From Massilia antarctica (GTDB lineage Bacteria; Pseudomonadota; Gammaproteobacteria; Burkholderiales; Burkholderiaceae_D): a DNA stretch of 64,000 bases. How positions within the stretch are numbered: position 1 is the first letter of the stretch; the number at the start of each line of letters is the position of its first letter. The DNA lies in assembly GCF_015689335.1 (NCBI RefSeq), contig NZ_CP065053.1, forward strand, positions 2,418,001 to 2,482,000, in the 5' to 3' direction. The notes beneath the pieces are model-generated. The model had not been told where the DNA came from. It was given only the letters and a program-made list of their open reading frames with translations, and did no database searches. Shown here piece after piece: positions 16,501 to 26,761 of the stretch. The translations under genes and the position numbers were made by a program.

Positions 16501-17546
16501 TGATGGCTGGCTGGGGCTTCAAGGCGCAGCGCTTCGGGCACAACGTGCTGAAAAAATTCGCCAAGAAGCAGACCCGCGCACCGCTGCCGACCACCGGCAA
16601 GGCGCCGGTGCGCGAGCAGGTGATCCACTTCATCAACAAGAAAATGCCGGGCAACCTGCCCAAGAAGACCGCGCGCGCGCTGCTCGACATCGAAGACGAC
16701 AAGATCATCCCGATCATCCGCAACCCCAAGGTGACCACGGCCGATACCGAAGCCGTGTTCTACTTCCCGGGCTGCGGGTCGGAGCGATTGTTCTCGCAGG
16801 TGGGCCTGGCCACGCAGGCGATGCTGTGGGAAGTCGGCGTGCAGACAGTGCTGCCGCCGGGTTACCTGTGCTGCGGCTATCCGCAGCGCGGCGCCGGCCA
16901 GTACGACAAGGCCGACAAGATGATGACGGATAACCGCGTGCTGTTCCACCGCATGGCCAATACGCTCAACTACCTCGACATCAAGACCGTGCTGGTGTCG
17001 TGCGGTACCTGCTACGACCAGCTGGCGACCTACGAGTTCGACAAGATCTTCCCCGGTTGCCGCATCATGGACATCCACGAGTACCTGCTCGAAAAAGGCG
17101 TGAAGCTCGAAGGCGTCAGCGGCACCCGCTACATGTACCACGAGCCTTGCCACAATCCGATGAAGCTGCAGGATTCGGTCAAGACCGTCAATGCGCTGGT
17201 GTCGACGGTGGACAACGTGAAGATCGAGAAGAACGACCGCTGCTGCGGCGAGTCCGGTACTTTCGGGGTGTCGCGTCCCGACATCGCCACGCAGGTGCGC
17301 TTCCGCAAGGAAGACGAGATGGAGAAGGGCGCCGACAAGCTGCGTGCCGATGGCTTCAGCGGCGACGTCAAGATCCTGACCAGCTGCCCATCGTGCCTGC
17401 AAGGCCTGTCGCGCTACAACGACGATGCGGGCACCACCGCCGACTACATCGTTATCGAAATCGCGCGCCACAAGCTGGGCGAAAACTGGCTGCCCGAATA
17501 CGTGGCCCGTGCCAACAGCGGCGGCATCGAAAGGGTACTGGTATGA
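13518..17546 (+). CDS. DUF3683 FAD-linked oxidoreductase with Fe-S and CCG domains (D-2-hydroxyacid dehydrogenase-like)
   Basis: A very large (1342 aa) fused oxidoreductase. Order: DUF3683 N-terminal part (about 1-170); FAD-binding PCMH domain (about 195-350, with [19 protein letters not shown]); FAD-oxidase C-terminal domain with [14 protein letters not shown] and [10 protein letters not shown]; two 4Fe-4S clusters ([11 protein letters not shown] and [12 protein letters not shown], about 875-950); two cysteine-rich CCG modules ([10 protein letters not shown]...[10 protein letters not shown] and HEPCHNP...[10 protein letters not shown]). It unites what GlcD and GlcF, or Dld and LldE-type subunits, do separately, so it probably oxidises D-lactate or a related 2-hydroxyacid and passes electrons to quinone. 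Its stop overlaps the HIT gene start by 4 bp. Confidence 0.9.
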   Translation: MNAPAQIQALLAETPNGHAATRLREIPYNYTSFSDREIVIRLLGESSWELLDELRGSRQTGRSARMLYEVLGDIWVVRRNPYLQDDMLDNPKRRQELIDALHHRLAEVDKRRTSVDAEGGDDPAGEVARARSANVEKLLKAASKAVEDFGNEFRQTWDLRKRTTKVLGRYTEKHNICFDGMKRVAHVTDATDWRVEYPFVVLTPDTEDEMAGLVKGCIELGLTIIPRGGGTGYTGGAIPLTPMSAVINTEKLVTLGEVEMTMLPGVDHEYATIHSGAGVVTKRVSDAAEKAGFVFAVDPTSAEASCIGGNVAMNAGGKKAVLWGTALDNLASWKMVDPNGDWLEVTRIGHNLSKIHDAPTATFKLEWTHPNARGEAKDAPFKTEMLVIEGRRFRKEGLGKDVTDKFLAGLPGIQKEGCDGLITSARWILHKMPKYARTVCLEFFGQARDAIPSIVEIKDYLDGLPAKGGPAFATIRLAGLEHLDERYLRAVGYATKSKRGVLPKMALFGDIVGDDENAVAQAASEVVRIANTRVGEGFVAVSPEARKKFWLDRARTAAIARHTNAFKINEDVVIPLNRMGEYTDGIERINIELSIKNKLQLTDALRAFFAAGNLPVGKSDDASGESIGDEEMLGDRVQQASELLDAVHARWTWLLAELDQPLAGARDALRAIGLDRLDVVFDERLAQQPGATLFDVVQDRTVRVSWKQEIRAQLRQIFNGAAYKLILDESSAIHQKVLRSRVFVALHMHAGDGNVHTNLPVNSDDYAMLQDAHEAVGRIMKLARSLDGVISGEHGIGITKLEFLTEEEIGEFRDYKLRIDPEGRFNKGKLLNLPEFGADLRNAYTPSFGLMGHESLIMQQSDIGEIANSIKDCLRCGKCKPVCTTHVPRANLLYSPRDKILATSSLIEAFLYEEQTRRGVSIKHWEEFEDVADHCTVCHKCVTPCPVNIDFGDVSMNMRNLLRKMDKKTFRPANAAAMFFLNATDPVTINATRQVMAGWGFKAQRFGHNVLKKFAKKQTRAPLPTTGKAPVREQVIHFINKKMPGNLPKKTARALLDIEDDKIIPIIRNPKVTTADTEAVFYFPGCGSERLFSQVGLATQAMLWEVGVQTVLPPGYLCCGYPQRGAGQYDKADKMMTDNRVLFHRMANTLNYLDIKTVLVSCGTCYDQLATYEFDKIFPGCRIMDIHEYLLEKGVKLEGVSGTRYMYHEPCHNPMKLQDSVKTVNALVSTVDNVKIEKNDRCCGESGTFGVSRPDIATQVRFRKEDEMEKGADKLRADGFSGDVKILTSCPSCLQGLSRYNDDAGTTADYIVIEIARHKLGENWLPEYVARANSGGIERVLV

Positions 17547-17965
17547 CGTGCGAACTGTGTGAGCTGGCGGTCGAACCGGTCTGGCGCAACGACAAGCTGT
17601 CGGTCATCCTGGTCGACGACACCGCCTATCCGGGCTTTTGCCGTGTGATCTGGAACGATCACGTCAAGGAAATGACCGACCTGGCGCCGAGCGACCGCCT
17701 GGTGCTCACCGACGCGGTGTGGCATGTGGAACTGGCGCTGCGCGATGTGATGAAGCCCGATAAGATCAATGTCGCCAGCCTTGGCAACATGACGCCGCAC
17801 CTGCACTGGCACGTCATTCCCCGCTACGCCGACGACGCGCACTTTCCCAATCCCGTGTGGACGGTGGCGGTGCGCGCGACCGACGAATCGACCCTGGCGG
17901 AGCGCCGCGCGCGCCTGCCGAAACTGGCGGCCGATATTGTCCGCCGCATGGAAAAACCAGCATGA
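17543..17965 (+). CDS. HIT family protein
   Basis: A 140-residue histidine-triad nucleotide-binding/hydrolase protein. The triad is HLHWHV with histidines at about 86, 88 and 90, and an N-terminal CELC pair may bind zinc. HIT proteins hydrolyse nucleotide phosphoramidates or dinucleotides; the substrate here is unknown. The ATG at 17543 overlaps the stop of the DUF3683 gene, and its own stop overlaps the next ATG, so the three genes form a tightly coupled operon. The frame is open upstream to 17000, but that part is the shadow of the preceding gene. Confidence 0.9.
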   Translation: MTCELCELAVEPVWRNDKLSVILVDDTAYPGFCRVIWNDHVKEMTDLAPSDRLVLTDAVWHVELALRDVMKPDKINVASLGNMTPHLHWHVIPRYADDAHFPNPVWTVAVRATDESTLAERRARLPKLAADIVRRMEKPA

Positions 17966-18378
17966 ACCCAACCGCACTGACCGTCCACCAGAAGTCCCGC
18001 GTGCTCGATATCGCATTCGACGACGGCAGCAGTTTTTCGATTCCGTTCGAGCTGCTGCGCGTGTACTCGCCATCGGCCGAAGTGCGCGGCCACGGGCAGG
18101 GGCAGGAAGTGCTCCAGCTGGGCAAGCGCGATGTCGGCGTCACGGCGCTCGAACCCGTTGGTAACTACGCGGTGCAGCCGACCTTCTCGGACGGCCACAA
18201 CACCGGTTTGTTCTCGTGGGATTACCTGTACAAGCTCGGTAGCGAGCAAGCCGCCTTGTGGGCCGACTACATGGCGCGCCTGCACGCCGCCGGTTTCGAG
18301 GGCGACGCCGGCCGCGAGCCGGGCGCCGAGCTGCCGGGCGTGCCGACGGCGGCCAAGGGCTGCGGCCACAAGCACTGA
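17962..18378 (+). CDS. DUF971 (gamma-butyrobetaine hydroxylase-like N-terminal) protein
   Basis: A 138-residue protein consisting of one DUF971 domain: an N-terminal beta-rich part (VLDIAFDDGSSFSIPFELLRVYSPSAEV) and the conserved GNYAVQPTFSDGHNTGLFSWDYLY. The C-terminus ends in a possible metal-binding CGHKH. Homologues sit near ubiE in related bacteria and have been suspected of roles in iron-sulfur or quinone metabolism. It overlaps the HIT gene by 4 bp. Here ubiE is 11.8 kb downstream because the glycerol locus and two other genes intervene. Confidence 0.9.
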   Translation: MNPTALTVHQKSRVLDIAFDDGSSFSIPFELLRVYSPSAEVRGHGQGQEVLQLGKRDVGVTALEPVGNYAVQPTFSDGHNTGLFSWDYLYKLGSEQAALWADYMARLHAAGFEGDAGREPGAELPGVPTAAKGCGHKH

Positions 18379-18437
18379 TTTTCAATCGAGGTCGCGCCGC
18401 CAATTGTATGGCTGACACCATTACATTTCGGACTCAG

Positions 18438-18455
18438 TCGCTTGAAAAAGCGACC
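18438..18455. terminator. Small hairpin after the DUF971 gene
   Basis: GTCGCTT-GAAA-AAGCGAC forms a 7-bp stem with a GAAA tetraloop about 60 bases after the DUF971 stop. There is no T-run, so it is at best a weak or factor-dependent stop, or a stability element. Confidence 0.35.
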
Positions 18456-18509
18456 CCGCGCAGTCATCGGCGGCTATCGTAGCCGGTGAGATGCCTGCCG
18501 GCCGTGGAA

Positions 18510-18869
18510 TCAGAGACGCGCTTCGCTCGTGTCGATGTCAACACTGTAGACTTCGCAGTCCTCATTGTAGAAAAGCTTGGCGAAGAAATAGCGTGGGGTG
18601 ACAATTCCGCATCGCTCGTCAACGACACCGCCGACTGCCACCACAATGCGCGCTTCTGTCGATTCACAATAATGGTTGAATTGACAGACTCTCGTTAGAA
18701 CCGTGATCTCGGTGGGTACGGGAAAAAAGAAATCCTGTCCACTCACCTCGCAGCGAATGTGGTCGCCTCTTACGATCCCGTCGTCTTCCGCAAATGCATA
18801 AAAGTCCGCAGCGACCCGCTCATCTGAAAAAAGCGTGGTGAGATCGGTTTTGATGTCGTTCAAGGTCAT
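18510..18869 (-). CDS. Hypothetical protein, 119 aa
   Basis: An acidic soluble protein (MTLNDIKTDLTTLFSDERVA...), rich in aspartate, glutamate and phenylalanine, without signal peptide or membrane segment. I do not recognise a domain. AAAGAA before the ATG is a weak ribosome site. Its G+C content is visibly lower than that of its neighbours, which suggests recent arrival. It sits alone on the minus strand between the DUF971 operon and the membrane-anchored gene. A small acidic lone gene can be an immunity protein, but nothing here proves it. Confidence 0.6.
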   Translation of the reverse strand: MTLNDIKTDLTTLFSDERVAADFYAFAEDDGIVRGDHIRCEVSGQDFFFPVPTEITVLTRVCQFNHYCESTEARIVVAVGGVVDERCGIVTPRYFFAKLFYNEDCEVYSVDIDTSEARL

Positions 18870-18909
18870 TCAAAATTCTTTACAGGTTGAGTGACGGGCG
18901 ATCAAGCGC

Positions 18910-19980
18910 TTACGCCGCCAGCGCCTGCGGCGACACGCCGGCCGACTGCATCGCACCGGCGCGCGCGTAGATCGCGGCGGCCACCGGCGAACTCAGTTCG
19001 ACCACCAGGCGGCGCCGTTCGGCTGTCGCCAGGCGGTCGTTGATCTGGCTGAAAATCTCCAGCGGCCCCAGTTCCTGCGCCTTGAGCTGGACGCCAAGCG
19101 CATCGACCATCGGATACTCCGCCAGCTTGGCGATGACATCGTCCACATTCATGCCGGCGTGGATGACGATCAGTTGCGATTCCAGACGCGCCCAGGTCTC
19201 GACCGTCAGCTTGAGCTTGCGCTTGGTGTTATCGAGCAGCGCGACCTGCACCGCTTCGATCCAGGCGACATGGTTCATCTCCAGCGCATTTTCGAGCTGG
19301 TGCCCGTGCAGGGTGTCGGCGGCGCCCATGGCGGCCGCGTGCGACTTGATCTGGGGCAGGGTCGGGGCGGCAGCCAGCTGATGATCCATGCGCGCCGCAT
19401 GCACCCGTTCAAACAGCACGATCAGGTTGTTCACATCGAGGGGCCGCCCTTCCGGCGTGGCGGCAAACGCTGCGACCGCCGAACGCCAAGAGGCCTTGTT
19501 GTTGGGTTCCACCGTCAAGGTGGGAAGGCGCAAGGCGCGCGCGCCGGGAGCGCCGCTCAGCACCCCCACCGTGCCGCTGCCCGAGAGCTTCATGAATTCG
19601 ACGAACGGGCGCATGCCGCGCTGCAGGCCCACCAGGCCGACGATCTTGCTGTCCGGGTGCTGGCCGATGATGTACACCCGCTGGTCTTCGTCGGACGCGA
19701 AGGTGCCGATCAGTTTCATGCGGTGGTTGGTCATCCCCGACCACAGTTTTTTCATCTCGGCGTAGGCATCGGCGTCTTCCTCGCCGATATATTCACGTCC
19801 CAGCGGCTGCACGCGCAGGCGCACGCGCGCGGTTTGCTCGACCAGGTACGGTGCGTACAGCTTGAAATCGCCCGCCAGCCTGGTGACCTGAGTGCGCTGC
19901 AAGTAGAAGTAACCGGCCGCCACGGCGCCGGCCACAATCACAAGCACGGCAAGAATCATCAGAAAAGTCGACATGCTCAT
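18910..19980 (-). CDS. Membrane-anchored hypothetical protein, 356 aa
   Basis: An N-terminal hydrophobic helix (about 5-27, FLMILAVLVIVAGAVAAGYF) is not followed by a clear cleavage site, so it probably anchors the protein in the inner membrane. The rest is a large soluble part of mixed alpha and beta character with no domain I can name. Two close start codons are possible (19980 and 19974). It is followed by the 119-aa gene and preceded by glpR, both on the same strand, with gaps of 40 and 77 bp. Whether it is cotranscribed with glpR is open. Confidence 0.7.
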   Translation of the reverse strand: MSMSTFLMILAVLVIVAGAVAAGYFYLQRTQVTRLAGDFKLYAPYLVEQTARVRLRVQPLGREYIGEEDADAYAEMKKLWSGMTNHRMKLIGTFASDEDQRVYIIGQHPDSKIVGLVGLQRGMRPFVEFMKLSGSGTVGVLSGAPGARALRLPTLTVEPNNKASWRSAVAAFAATPEGRPLDVNNLIVLFERVHAARMDHQLAAAPTLPQIKSHAAAMGAADTLHGHQLENALEMNHVAWIEAVQVALLDNTKRKLKLTVETWARLESQLIVIHAGMNVDDVIAKLAEYPMVDALGVQLKAQELGPLEIFSQINDRLATAERRRLVVELSSPVAAAIYARAGAMQSAGVSPQALAA

Positions 19981-20057
19981 TCGCTAACAAAATAGGGGGA
20001 GACAGGGTAACATCAATCATCCCCCAAAAACCGCCAGCGGCCCAGTGCTCACGTCAA

Positions 20058-20819
20058 TTATTGCGCAATTACAACATTCACCTTGGCCTCGCGCAACACC
20101 CGGGCCAGCGCCTCGGGCGGTTTGGCGTCGGTGAACAGCACGTCGATCTGCGAGGCGTGGGCCATGCGCATCAGCGCCTGGCGCCCGAATTTGTCGTGGT
20201 CGGCCACCAGCCACACTGCGCGCGACTGCTCGATGATGGCCTGCGCCACCTTCACTTCGCGCGGGTCGAAGTCGCGCAGGGTGCCATCGGGCTCGATGCT
20301 CGAAATGCCGATGATGCCGATATCGACCTTGAACTGGCGGATGAAATCGATGGTCGTTTCGCCCACGATGCCGCGGTCGCGCCCGCGCACCACGCCGCCG
20401 GCCAGGATCACTTCGCATCCGGGGCTGTCGCACAGAATCGTCGCCACATTGAGGTTGTTGGTCACCACATGCAGTCCCTGGTGGTGCACCAGCGCGCGCG
20501 CCACTTCCTCGGTGGTGGTGCCGATATTGATCAACAGCGAACAGTGCGACGGCACCTGCGCCGCCACCGCGCTGGCGATGCGGCGCTTGGCGTCCACGTT
20601 GAGCACCTGGCGGTCGCTGTAATCGATGTTCTGGACCGAGGACGGCAAGCCCACGCCGCCGTGGTAGCGCGCCAGCAGGCCCGCTTCTTCCATCAGCTTG
20701 ACGTCGCGCCGCACGGTCTGCGGCGTCACTTCAAGCTGCTGCGCGAGTGCCTCCAGCGACACCGTCACCTGCTGGCGCACTGCGTCGAGAATGCGCCGCT
20801 GGCGTGGGTTGAGCGTCAT
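20058..20819 (-). CDS. glpR: DeoR-family glycerol-3-phosphate regulon repressor
   Basis: A 253-residue DeoR-type repressor. The N-terminal winged helix-turn-helix (about 3-57, VSLEALAQQLEVTPQTVRRDVKLMEE) is followed by the DeoR sensor domain with INIGTTTEEVARAL and GGVVRGRDRGIVG, which binds the phosphorylated effector. It is divergent from glpD across 145 bp of A/T-rich sequence that looks like its operator. By family knowledge it represses the glp genes until glycerol 3-phosphate accumulates. The assignment as glpR rests on family resemblance plus position beside glpD. Confidence 0.92.
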   Translation of the reverse strand: MTLNPRQRRILDAVRQQVTVSLEALAQQLEVTPQTVRRDVKLMEEAGLLARYHGGVGLPSSVQNIDYSDRQVLNVDAKRRIASAVAAQVPSHCSLLINIGTTTEEVARALVHHQGLHVVTNNLNVATILCDSPGCEVILAGGVVRGRDRGIVGETTIDFIRQFKVDIGIIGISSIEPDGTLRDFDPREVKVAQAIIEQSRAVWLVADHDKFGRQALMRMAHASQIDVLFTDAKPPEALARVLREAKVNVVIAQ

Positions 20820-20839
20820 CGTGGGGCTCCTGTCAAAGC

Positions 20840-20922
20840 GCCAAATTTATCACAAACGAAATAAAACGAAAACAAACAGATAAATTTTTGTTTCATTTTT
20901 TTCGTTTTTGTCTTATTGTTCA
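20840..20922. promoter_or_regulatory. Probable GlpR operator and divergent glpR/glpD promoter region
   Basis: This stretch is extremely A/T-rich in a GC-rich window and contains repeated half-sites. AAACGAAA occurs at about 20854 and again at about 20864, and inverted counterparts TTTGTTTC (20888-20895) and TTTTCGTTTTTG (about 20899-20910) follow. The halves face each other around AGATAAATTT. Spacing and symmetry fit a DeoR-type repressor binding several sites between the two start codons. Confidence 0.6.
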
Positions 20923-20964
20923 CCTTTGCAGTGTACCCAGATTCCCCTTTTGAAGCGAGAGCGC

Positions 20965-22491
20965 ATGAACAAGGCGGGCAATATCGCGTGTGATGTACTG
21001 GTGGTCGGCGGCGGCGTGAATGGCGCCGGCATTGCCCGTGACGCGGCGGGGCGCGGCATGTCCGTGGTCTTGTGCGAAAAGGACGACCTGGCATCGCACA
21101 CCTCGTCGGCCGCGACCAAGCTGATTCACGGCGGCCTGCGTTATCTGGAGCAGTACGAATTCGGCCTGGTGCGCAAGGCGCTGATCGAGCGCGAAGTGCT
21201 GCTGCGCGCCGCTCCCCACATCATGTGGCCGATGCGCTTCGTCACCCCGGTCGACAAGGGCCAGCGCCCGGCCTGGATGATCCGCGCCGGCCTGTTCCTG
21301 TACGATCACCTGGCGCGGCGCGAGCTGCTGCCGGGGTCCGAAGGGATCGACCTGCGCCGCCATGCGGCCGGCGCGCCCCTCAAATCGACCTTTACCCGCG
21401 GCTTCGTGTATTCCGACGGCTGGGTCGACGATGCGCGCCTGGTGGTGCTCAACGCGATCGACGCCGCCGCCAAGGGCGCGTGCGTGTTCACCCGCACCGC
21501 CTGCGAATCGGCACGGCGCGAGGGCGAGCGCTGGGAAGCGCGCCTGCGCCGCGCCGACGGACAAGCCATCGACGTGAGCGCGCGCTGCATCGTCAACGCC
21601 GCCGGTCCGTGGGCGTCGCGCTTCCTGCAGGGGACCAATCCCGGGCCGGCCGACAAATCGGTGCGCCTGATCAAAGGCAGCCATATCGTGGTGCGGCGCC
21701 TGTTCGAACATCCCTACGCTTACATCTTCCAGCATCCGGACGGGCGCGTGGTGTTCGCCATTCCGTACGAGCAGGACTTCACCCTGATCGGCACCACCGA
21801 CCTCGAATACCATGGCGACGCCGACAAGGTCGCCATCGACCAGGCAGAAATCGACTACCTGTGCGCGCTGGCGAGCCGCTATTTCACCAACCCGATCACG
21901 CCGGCCGATGTGGTGTGGAGCTACTCCGGCGTACGTCCGCTGCTCGACGACGAGTCCAGCGACGCCTCCGACGTCACGCGCGACTACACCTTCGAGCTTG
22001 ATACGCAGGGCGCGCCAATGCTGTCCATTTTCGGCGGCAAGATCACCACCTTCCGCAAACTGGCCGAGCAAGCCGTCGACCTGATCGCACCGGTGCTGGG
22101 GAACACGCACGGCGCCTGGACCGTCAACGCCTGCCTGCCCGGCGGCGACGTGCACGGCCCGGTATCGGACAACCGCAGCGTGCTCGAATTCGACGGTTTT
22201 GTCGCTGGCCTGCAAAAGCAGTATGCGTGGCTGCCGGCGGCGCTGGTGGCTCGCTACGCGCGCGCCTACGGCACCCGCATTCACCTGATCATCGACCAGC
22301 GCACCAGCGTCGCCGCCATGGGCGCCGAGATTGTACCCGGCCTGTACGAAGCCGAAGCGGTCTACTGGATCGATCATGAATGGGCCACCACGGCGACCGA
22401 CATGCTGTGGCGCCGCTCCAAGCTGGGCTTGCATTTGCCAGCCGATGCAGGCGTGGCGGTCGATGCCTGGATCACCGAATTTCGCAAGTAA
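20965..22491 (+). CDS. glpD: Aerobic glycerol-3-phosphate dehydrogenase
   Basis: A membrane-associated FAD enzyme that oxidises sn-glycerol 3-phosphate to dihydroxyacetone phosphate and reduces quinone. It has 508 residues, the usual length. The FAD-binding Rossmann motif is VVGGGVNGAGIARDAAGRG (about 12-30), followed by the family motif SSAATKLIHGGLRYLE; the C-terminal DAO domain includes GGKITTFRKLAEQAVD. GCGAGAG about 7 bases before the ATG supports the start at 20965; the frame is open 57 bases further up without a ribosome site. It is the first gene of the plus-strand glycerol operon and is divergent from glpR. Confidence 0.96.
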   Translation: MNKAGNIACDVLVVGGGVNGAGIARDAAGRGMSVVLCEKDDLASHTSSAATKLIHGGLRYLEQYEFGLVRKALIEREVLLRAAPHIMWPMRFVTPVDKGQRPAWMIRAGLFLYDHLARRELLPGSEGIDLRRHAAGAPLKSTFTRGFVYSDGWVDDARLVVLNAIDAAAKGACVFTRTACESARREGERWEARLRRADGQAIDVSARCIVNAAGPWASRFLQGTNPGPADKSVRLIKGSHIVVRRLFEHPYAYIFQHPDGRVVFAIPYEQDFTLIGTTDLEYHGDADKVAIDQAEIDYLCALASRYFTNPITPADVVWSYSGVRPLLDDESSDASDVTRDYTFELDTQGAPMLSIFGGKITTFRKLAEQAVDLIAPVLGNTHGAWTVNACLPGGDVHGPVSDNRSVLEFDGFVAGLQKQYAWLPAALVARYARAYGTRIHLIIDQRTSVAAMGAEIVPGLYEAEAVYWIDHEWATTATDMLWRRSKLGLHLPADAGVAVDAWITEFRK

Positions 22492-22561
22492 TAGAAGCAA
22501 ATCAGAAGCAAATCCCGCCACAGGGATGCGGTAGCAAGACAAGAAAAATACAGGAGACGAG

Positions 22562-23662
22562 ATGCAGCTGGCATTGGAAAACGTGAGCACGAAGTACGGG
22601 GCGCAGGATCACCTGTACCCGATGTCGCTCGAACTGGTACCCGGTACCATCAACGTCCTGCTGGGCACCACGCAGGCCGGCAAGACCTCGCTGATGCGGG
22701 TCATGGCGGGCCTGGACCGGCCCACGCACGGCAAGGTGATCGCCGGCGGCAAGGACGTCACAGGCCTGCCCGTACGCCAGCGCGACCTGGCGATGGTGTA
22801 CCAGCAGTTCATCAACTATCCATCGTTCACGGTGTTCGACAACATCGCGTCGCCCCTGCGCATCAAGCGCGTGCCCGAAGCCGAAATCCGCACCCGGGTG
22901 GAACGCATGGCCGAACGCCTGCATATTTCGGCGCACCTGAACAAGCTGCCGGCGCAGCTGTCGGGCGGCCAGCAGCAGCGCACCGCGCTGGCGCGCGCGC
23001 TGATCAAGGAGTCGGCCCTGCTGCTGCTCGACGAGCCGCTGGTGAACCTCGACTACAAGCTGCGCGAGGAATTGCGCAAGGAGCTCGGTGCCCTGTTCGC
23101 GGAAGGGAAGACCACCGTCGTCTACGCCACCACCGAGCCGCTCGAAGCCTTGCAATTGGGCGGCCACACGGTGCTGCTGCACGAAGGACGCCTGCTGCAG
23201 CATGGTGCGACCCTCGACGTTTTCAACGCCCCCAACTCGGTCCAGAGCGCGCGCACCTTCAGCGACCCGCCGATCAACCTGATTCCAGCCACGGTCGGCG
23301 CCGATGGCATGGCCAGGGTGGCGCCGGATCTGGCGATCCCGCTGAACGACGCCCAGCGCCGCCAGGCCGCGCAGCATGGAGACGTAACGCTCGGCCTGCG
23401 CGCCCACAGCCTGCGCCTGGCGCCCCTGCACGCGGACGATTTTCCGATCGACGCCAAGGTGGAACTGGCCGAGATCAGCGGCTCGGAAACCTATGTGCAT
23501 TTGCAGCGCGGCGCGATCGGGCTGGTGGCGCAACTGACCGGCGTGCATAACCTAGACCTTGGCGTGCCGTGCACGGTATACCTGCGTCCGGACGAATTGT
23601 TCGTGTTCGCACCCGGCGGCGCCTTGCTGTTTGCGCCGCCGCAGATTGAGAACGGAGTGTAA
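22562..23662 (+). CDS. glpS: Glycerol ABC transporter ATPase GlpS-like (H-loop histidine replaced)
   Basis: A 366-residue ATPase of the sugar/glycerol (MalK/UgpC-like) type with a C-terminal TOBE-type regulatory part (about 240-355). It has Walker A GTTQAGKT (35-42), Q-loop around Q81-Q82, signature LSGGQ (133-137) and Walker B LLLLDEP (153-159). The switch region reads YATTEPLEAL, so the H-loop histidine is threonine (T191). Together with the next gene it forms a heterodimer whose motif losses complement each other. The name follows the glpSTPQUV glycerol importer described in Rhizobium; assignment is by resemblance and gene order. GGAGACG precedes the ATG. Confidence 0.85.
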   Translation: MQLALENVSTKYGAQDHLYPMSLELVPGTINVLLGTTQAGKTSLMRVMAGLDRPTHGKVIAGGKDVTGLPVRQRDLAMVYQQFINYPSFTVFDNIASPLRIKRVPEAEIRTRVERMAERLHISAHLNKLPAQLSGGQQQRTALARALIKESALLLLDEPLVNLDYKLREELRKELGALFAEGKTTVVYATTEPLEALQLGGHTVLLHEGRLLQHGATLDVFNAPNSVQSARTFSDPPINLIPATVGADGMARVAPDLAIPLNDAQRRQAAQHGDVTLGLRAHSLRLAPLHADDFPIDAKVELAEISGSETYVHLQRGAIGLVAQLTGVHNLDLGVPCTVYLRPDELFVFAPGGALLFAPPQIENGV

Positions 23663-23664
23663 GC

Positions 23665-24747
23665 ATGGCCCGCATCGAACTGCCCGACCTGGCGCATGCC
23701 TACAAACCGAACCCGCAGGTGCCTGAAGATTACGCACTGCGCCCCATGAACCTGACCTGGGACGATGGCGGCGCCTACGCGCTGCTCGGCCCTTCCGGCT
23801 GCGGCAAGACCACCTTGCTGAACATTATCTCGGGCCTGGTGCGTCCCTCGCACGGAAGGGTGATTTTCGATGGCAAGGACGTCACCGACCTGCCGCCGGA
23901 AGCGCGCAACATCGCGCAGGTGTTCCAGTTCCCGGTCATCTACGACACCATGACGGTGTTCGACAACCTCGCCTTCCCGCTGCGTAACCGCGGCTGGAAG
24001 GAAAGCGAAACGCGCAAGCGGGTCGAACATATCGCCTCCATGCTGGAACTGTCCAGCGACCTGAAACAGCGCGCCAGCGGCCTGGCGGTCGACGCCAAGC
24101 AAAAAATCTCGCTGGGCCGTGGCCTGGTGCGGCCGGACGTGGCCGCGGTGCTGTTCGACGAACCGCTCACGGTGATCGACCCGCACCTGAAATGGCTGCT
24201 GCGCCGCAAACTCAAGGAAATCCACCACGAACTCAAACTCTCGCTGATCTACGTCACGCACGACCAGGTCGAAGCGCTGACCTTCGCCGACAAGGTGGTC
24301 GTGATGACCCAGGGCGAAGTGGTGCAGACCGGCAGCGCGCAAGAGCTGTTCGAAGAGCCGGCGCACACCTTCGTGGGCTACTTCATCGGCAACCCCGGCA
24401 TGAACCTGCTGGCCTGCCCGGTGCGCGACGGCCGCGCCTACCTTGGCGCGGACGGCATCGCGCTGCCGCCGGCGGCGCAAAGCGCATTGGCGGGAGCTGC
24501 CGGCATCACCATCGGCATCCGTCCCGAGTTCGTCGAATGCGCCAGTGCGCAGGGCGCCGACACGGTGGCTGCCACGGTGGCGAGCGTGCGCAACATGGGA
24601 ACCCACTTCATGGCCGACTTTACGGTGGGCGCGCATACCGTCACCGCCAAGCTGCGCAGCGCTCCGGCGGCTGCCGGGCAAGCGGTCTGGCTGCGATTTC
24701 CGCCCGAGCGCACTCTTTATTACGTCAACGACAAGCGGGTGGCCTGA
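23665..24747 (+). CDS. glpT: Glycerol ABC transporter ATPase GlpT-like (signature motif lost)
   Basis: A 360-residue partner ATPase, starting 2 bp after the previous stop. Walker A GPSGCGKT (42-49), Q88, Walker B VLFDEP and H-loop YVTHDQ (H199) are all normal. The ABC signature is not: where LSGGQ should be, the protein reads LAVDA (140-144) before KQKISLGRGLVR. A TOBE-type C-terminal part follows (about 250-355). It therefore needs the LSGGQ of its partner to form a working ATP site. Not to be confused with the E. coli GlpT glycerol-3-phosphate antiporter, which is unrelated. Confidence 0.85.
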   Translation: MARIELPDLAHAYKPNPQVPEDYALRPMNLTWDDGGAYALLGPSGCGKTTLLNIISGLVRPSHGRVIFDGKDVTDLPPEARNIAQVFQFPVIYDTMTVFDNLAFPLRNRGWKESETRKRVEHIASMLELSSDLKQRASGLAVDAKQKISLGRGLVRPDVAAVLFDEPLTVIDPHLKWLLRRKLKEIHHELKLSLIYVTHDQVEALTFADKVVVMTQGEVVQTGSAQELFEEPAHTFVGYFIGNPGMNLLACPVRDGRAYLGADGIALPPAAQSALAGAAGITIGIRPEFVECASAQGADTVAATVASVRNMGTHFMADFTVGAHTVTAKLRSAPAAAGQAVWLRFPPERTLYYVNDKRVA

Positions 24748-24748
24748 C

Positions 24749-26415
<1,667 letters not shown>

Positions 26416-26416
26416 C

Positions 26417-26701
26417 ATGGGAAATCTGTTTTCATGGATGGCGTGGACCGCGCCGGTGGCCATTTTCTTTTCCTGCATCGGCCTGATGCTGGCGGGGATG
26501 ACGATCTGGCAGATCCGTTCGCCGTCGATCGAGCGGCGCGGCTTTTTGCCGATGTCGACCACGCGCGGCGACCGCCTGTTTATTGGCTTGCTCACCGCCG
26601 CATATGTTAACCTCGCGTGGGCGGGCCTGAGCGAGCTGCATCAGGGGTTTGGTGCGGCGATCGGATTTGTGGTGCTGTTGATTGTGATGCGCTGGGGTTG
26701 A
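26417..26701 (+). CDS. glpU: DUF2160 small membrane protein GlpU-like
   Basis: A 94-residue protein with two or three hydrophobic segments (about 5-28, 47-65 and 75-92) of the DUF2160 family. A homologue occupies the same place in the glpSTPQUV glycerol transporter operon and is thought to be an accessory membrane subunit. The ATG at 26417 directly follows the previous gene; 11 upstream codons in frame lie inside that gene. The precise role is unknown. Confidence 0.85.
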   Translation: MGNLFSWMAWTAPVAIFFSCIGLMLAGMTIWQIRSPSIERRGFLPMSTTRGDRLFIGLLTAAYVNLAWAGLSELHQGFGAAIGFVVLLIVMRWG

Positions 26702-26761
26702 ACCGGACACCGGTGCATGGTGGGGTACTTTCTTAACGATGTACATAAAAAAGGCGGAGAC

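Noticed and set aside
13653..17471. Two long minus-strand frames (602 and 613 codons) opposite the DUF3683 gene
   Set aside because: Shadow frames of a strongly supported gene, with the same biased composition and no recognisable motif.
17000..17542. N-terminal extension of the HIT protein by about 180 residues
   Set aside because: The extension lies inside the DUF3683 gene; the HIT fold starts at the ATG 17543, which overlaps the stop of that gene.
22562..24747. Interpretation of the degenerate ATPase motifs as pseudogene decay
   Set aside because: Both frames are intact, tightly spaced in the operon, and the losses complement each other, which random decay would not be expected to do.
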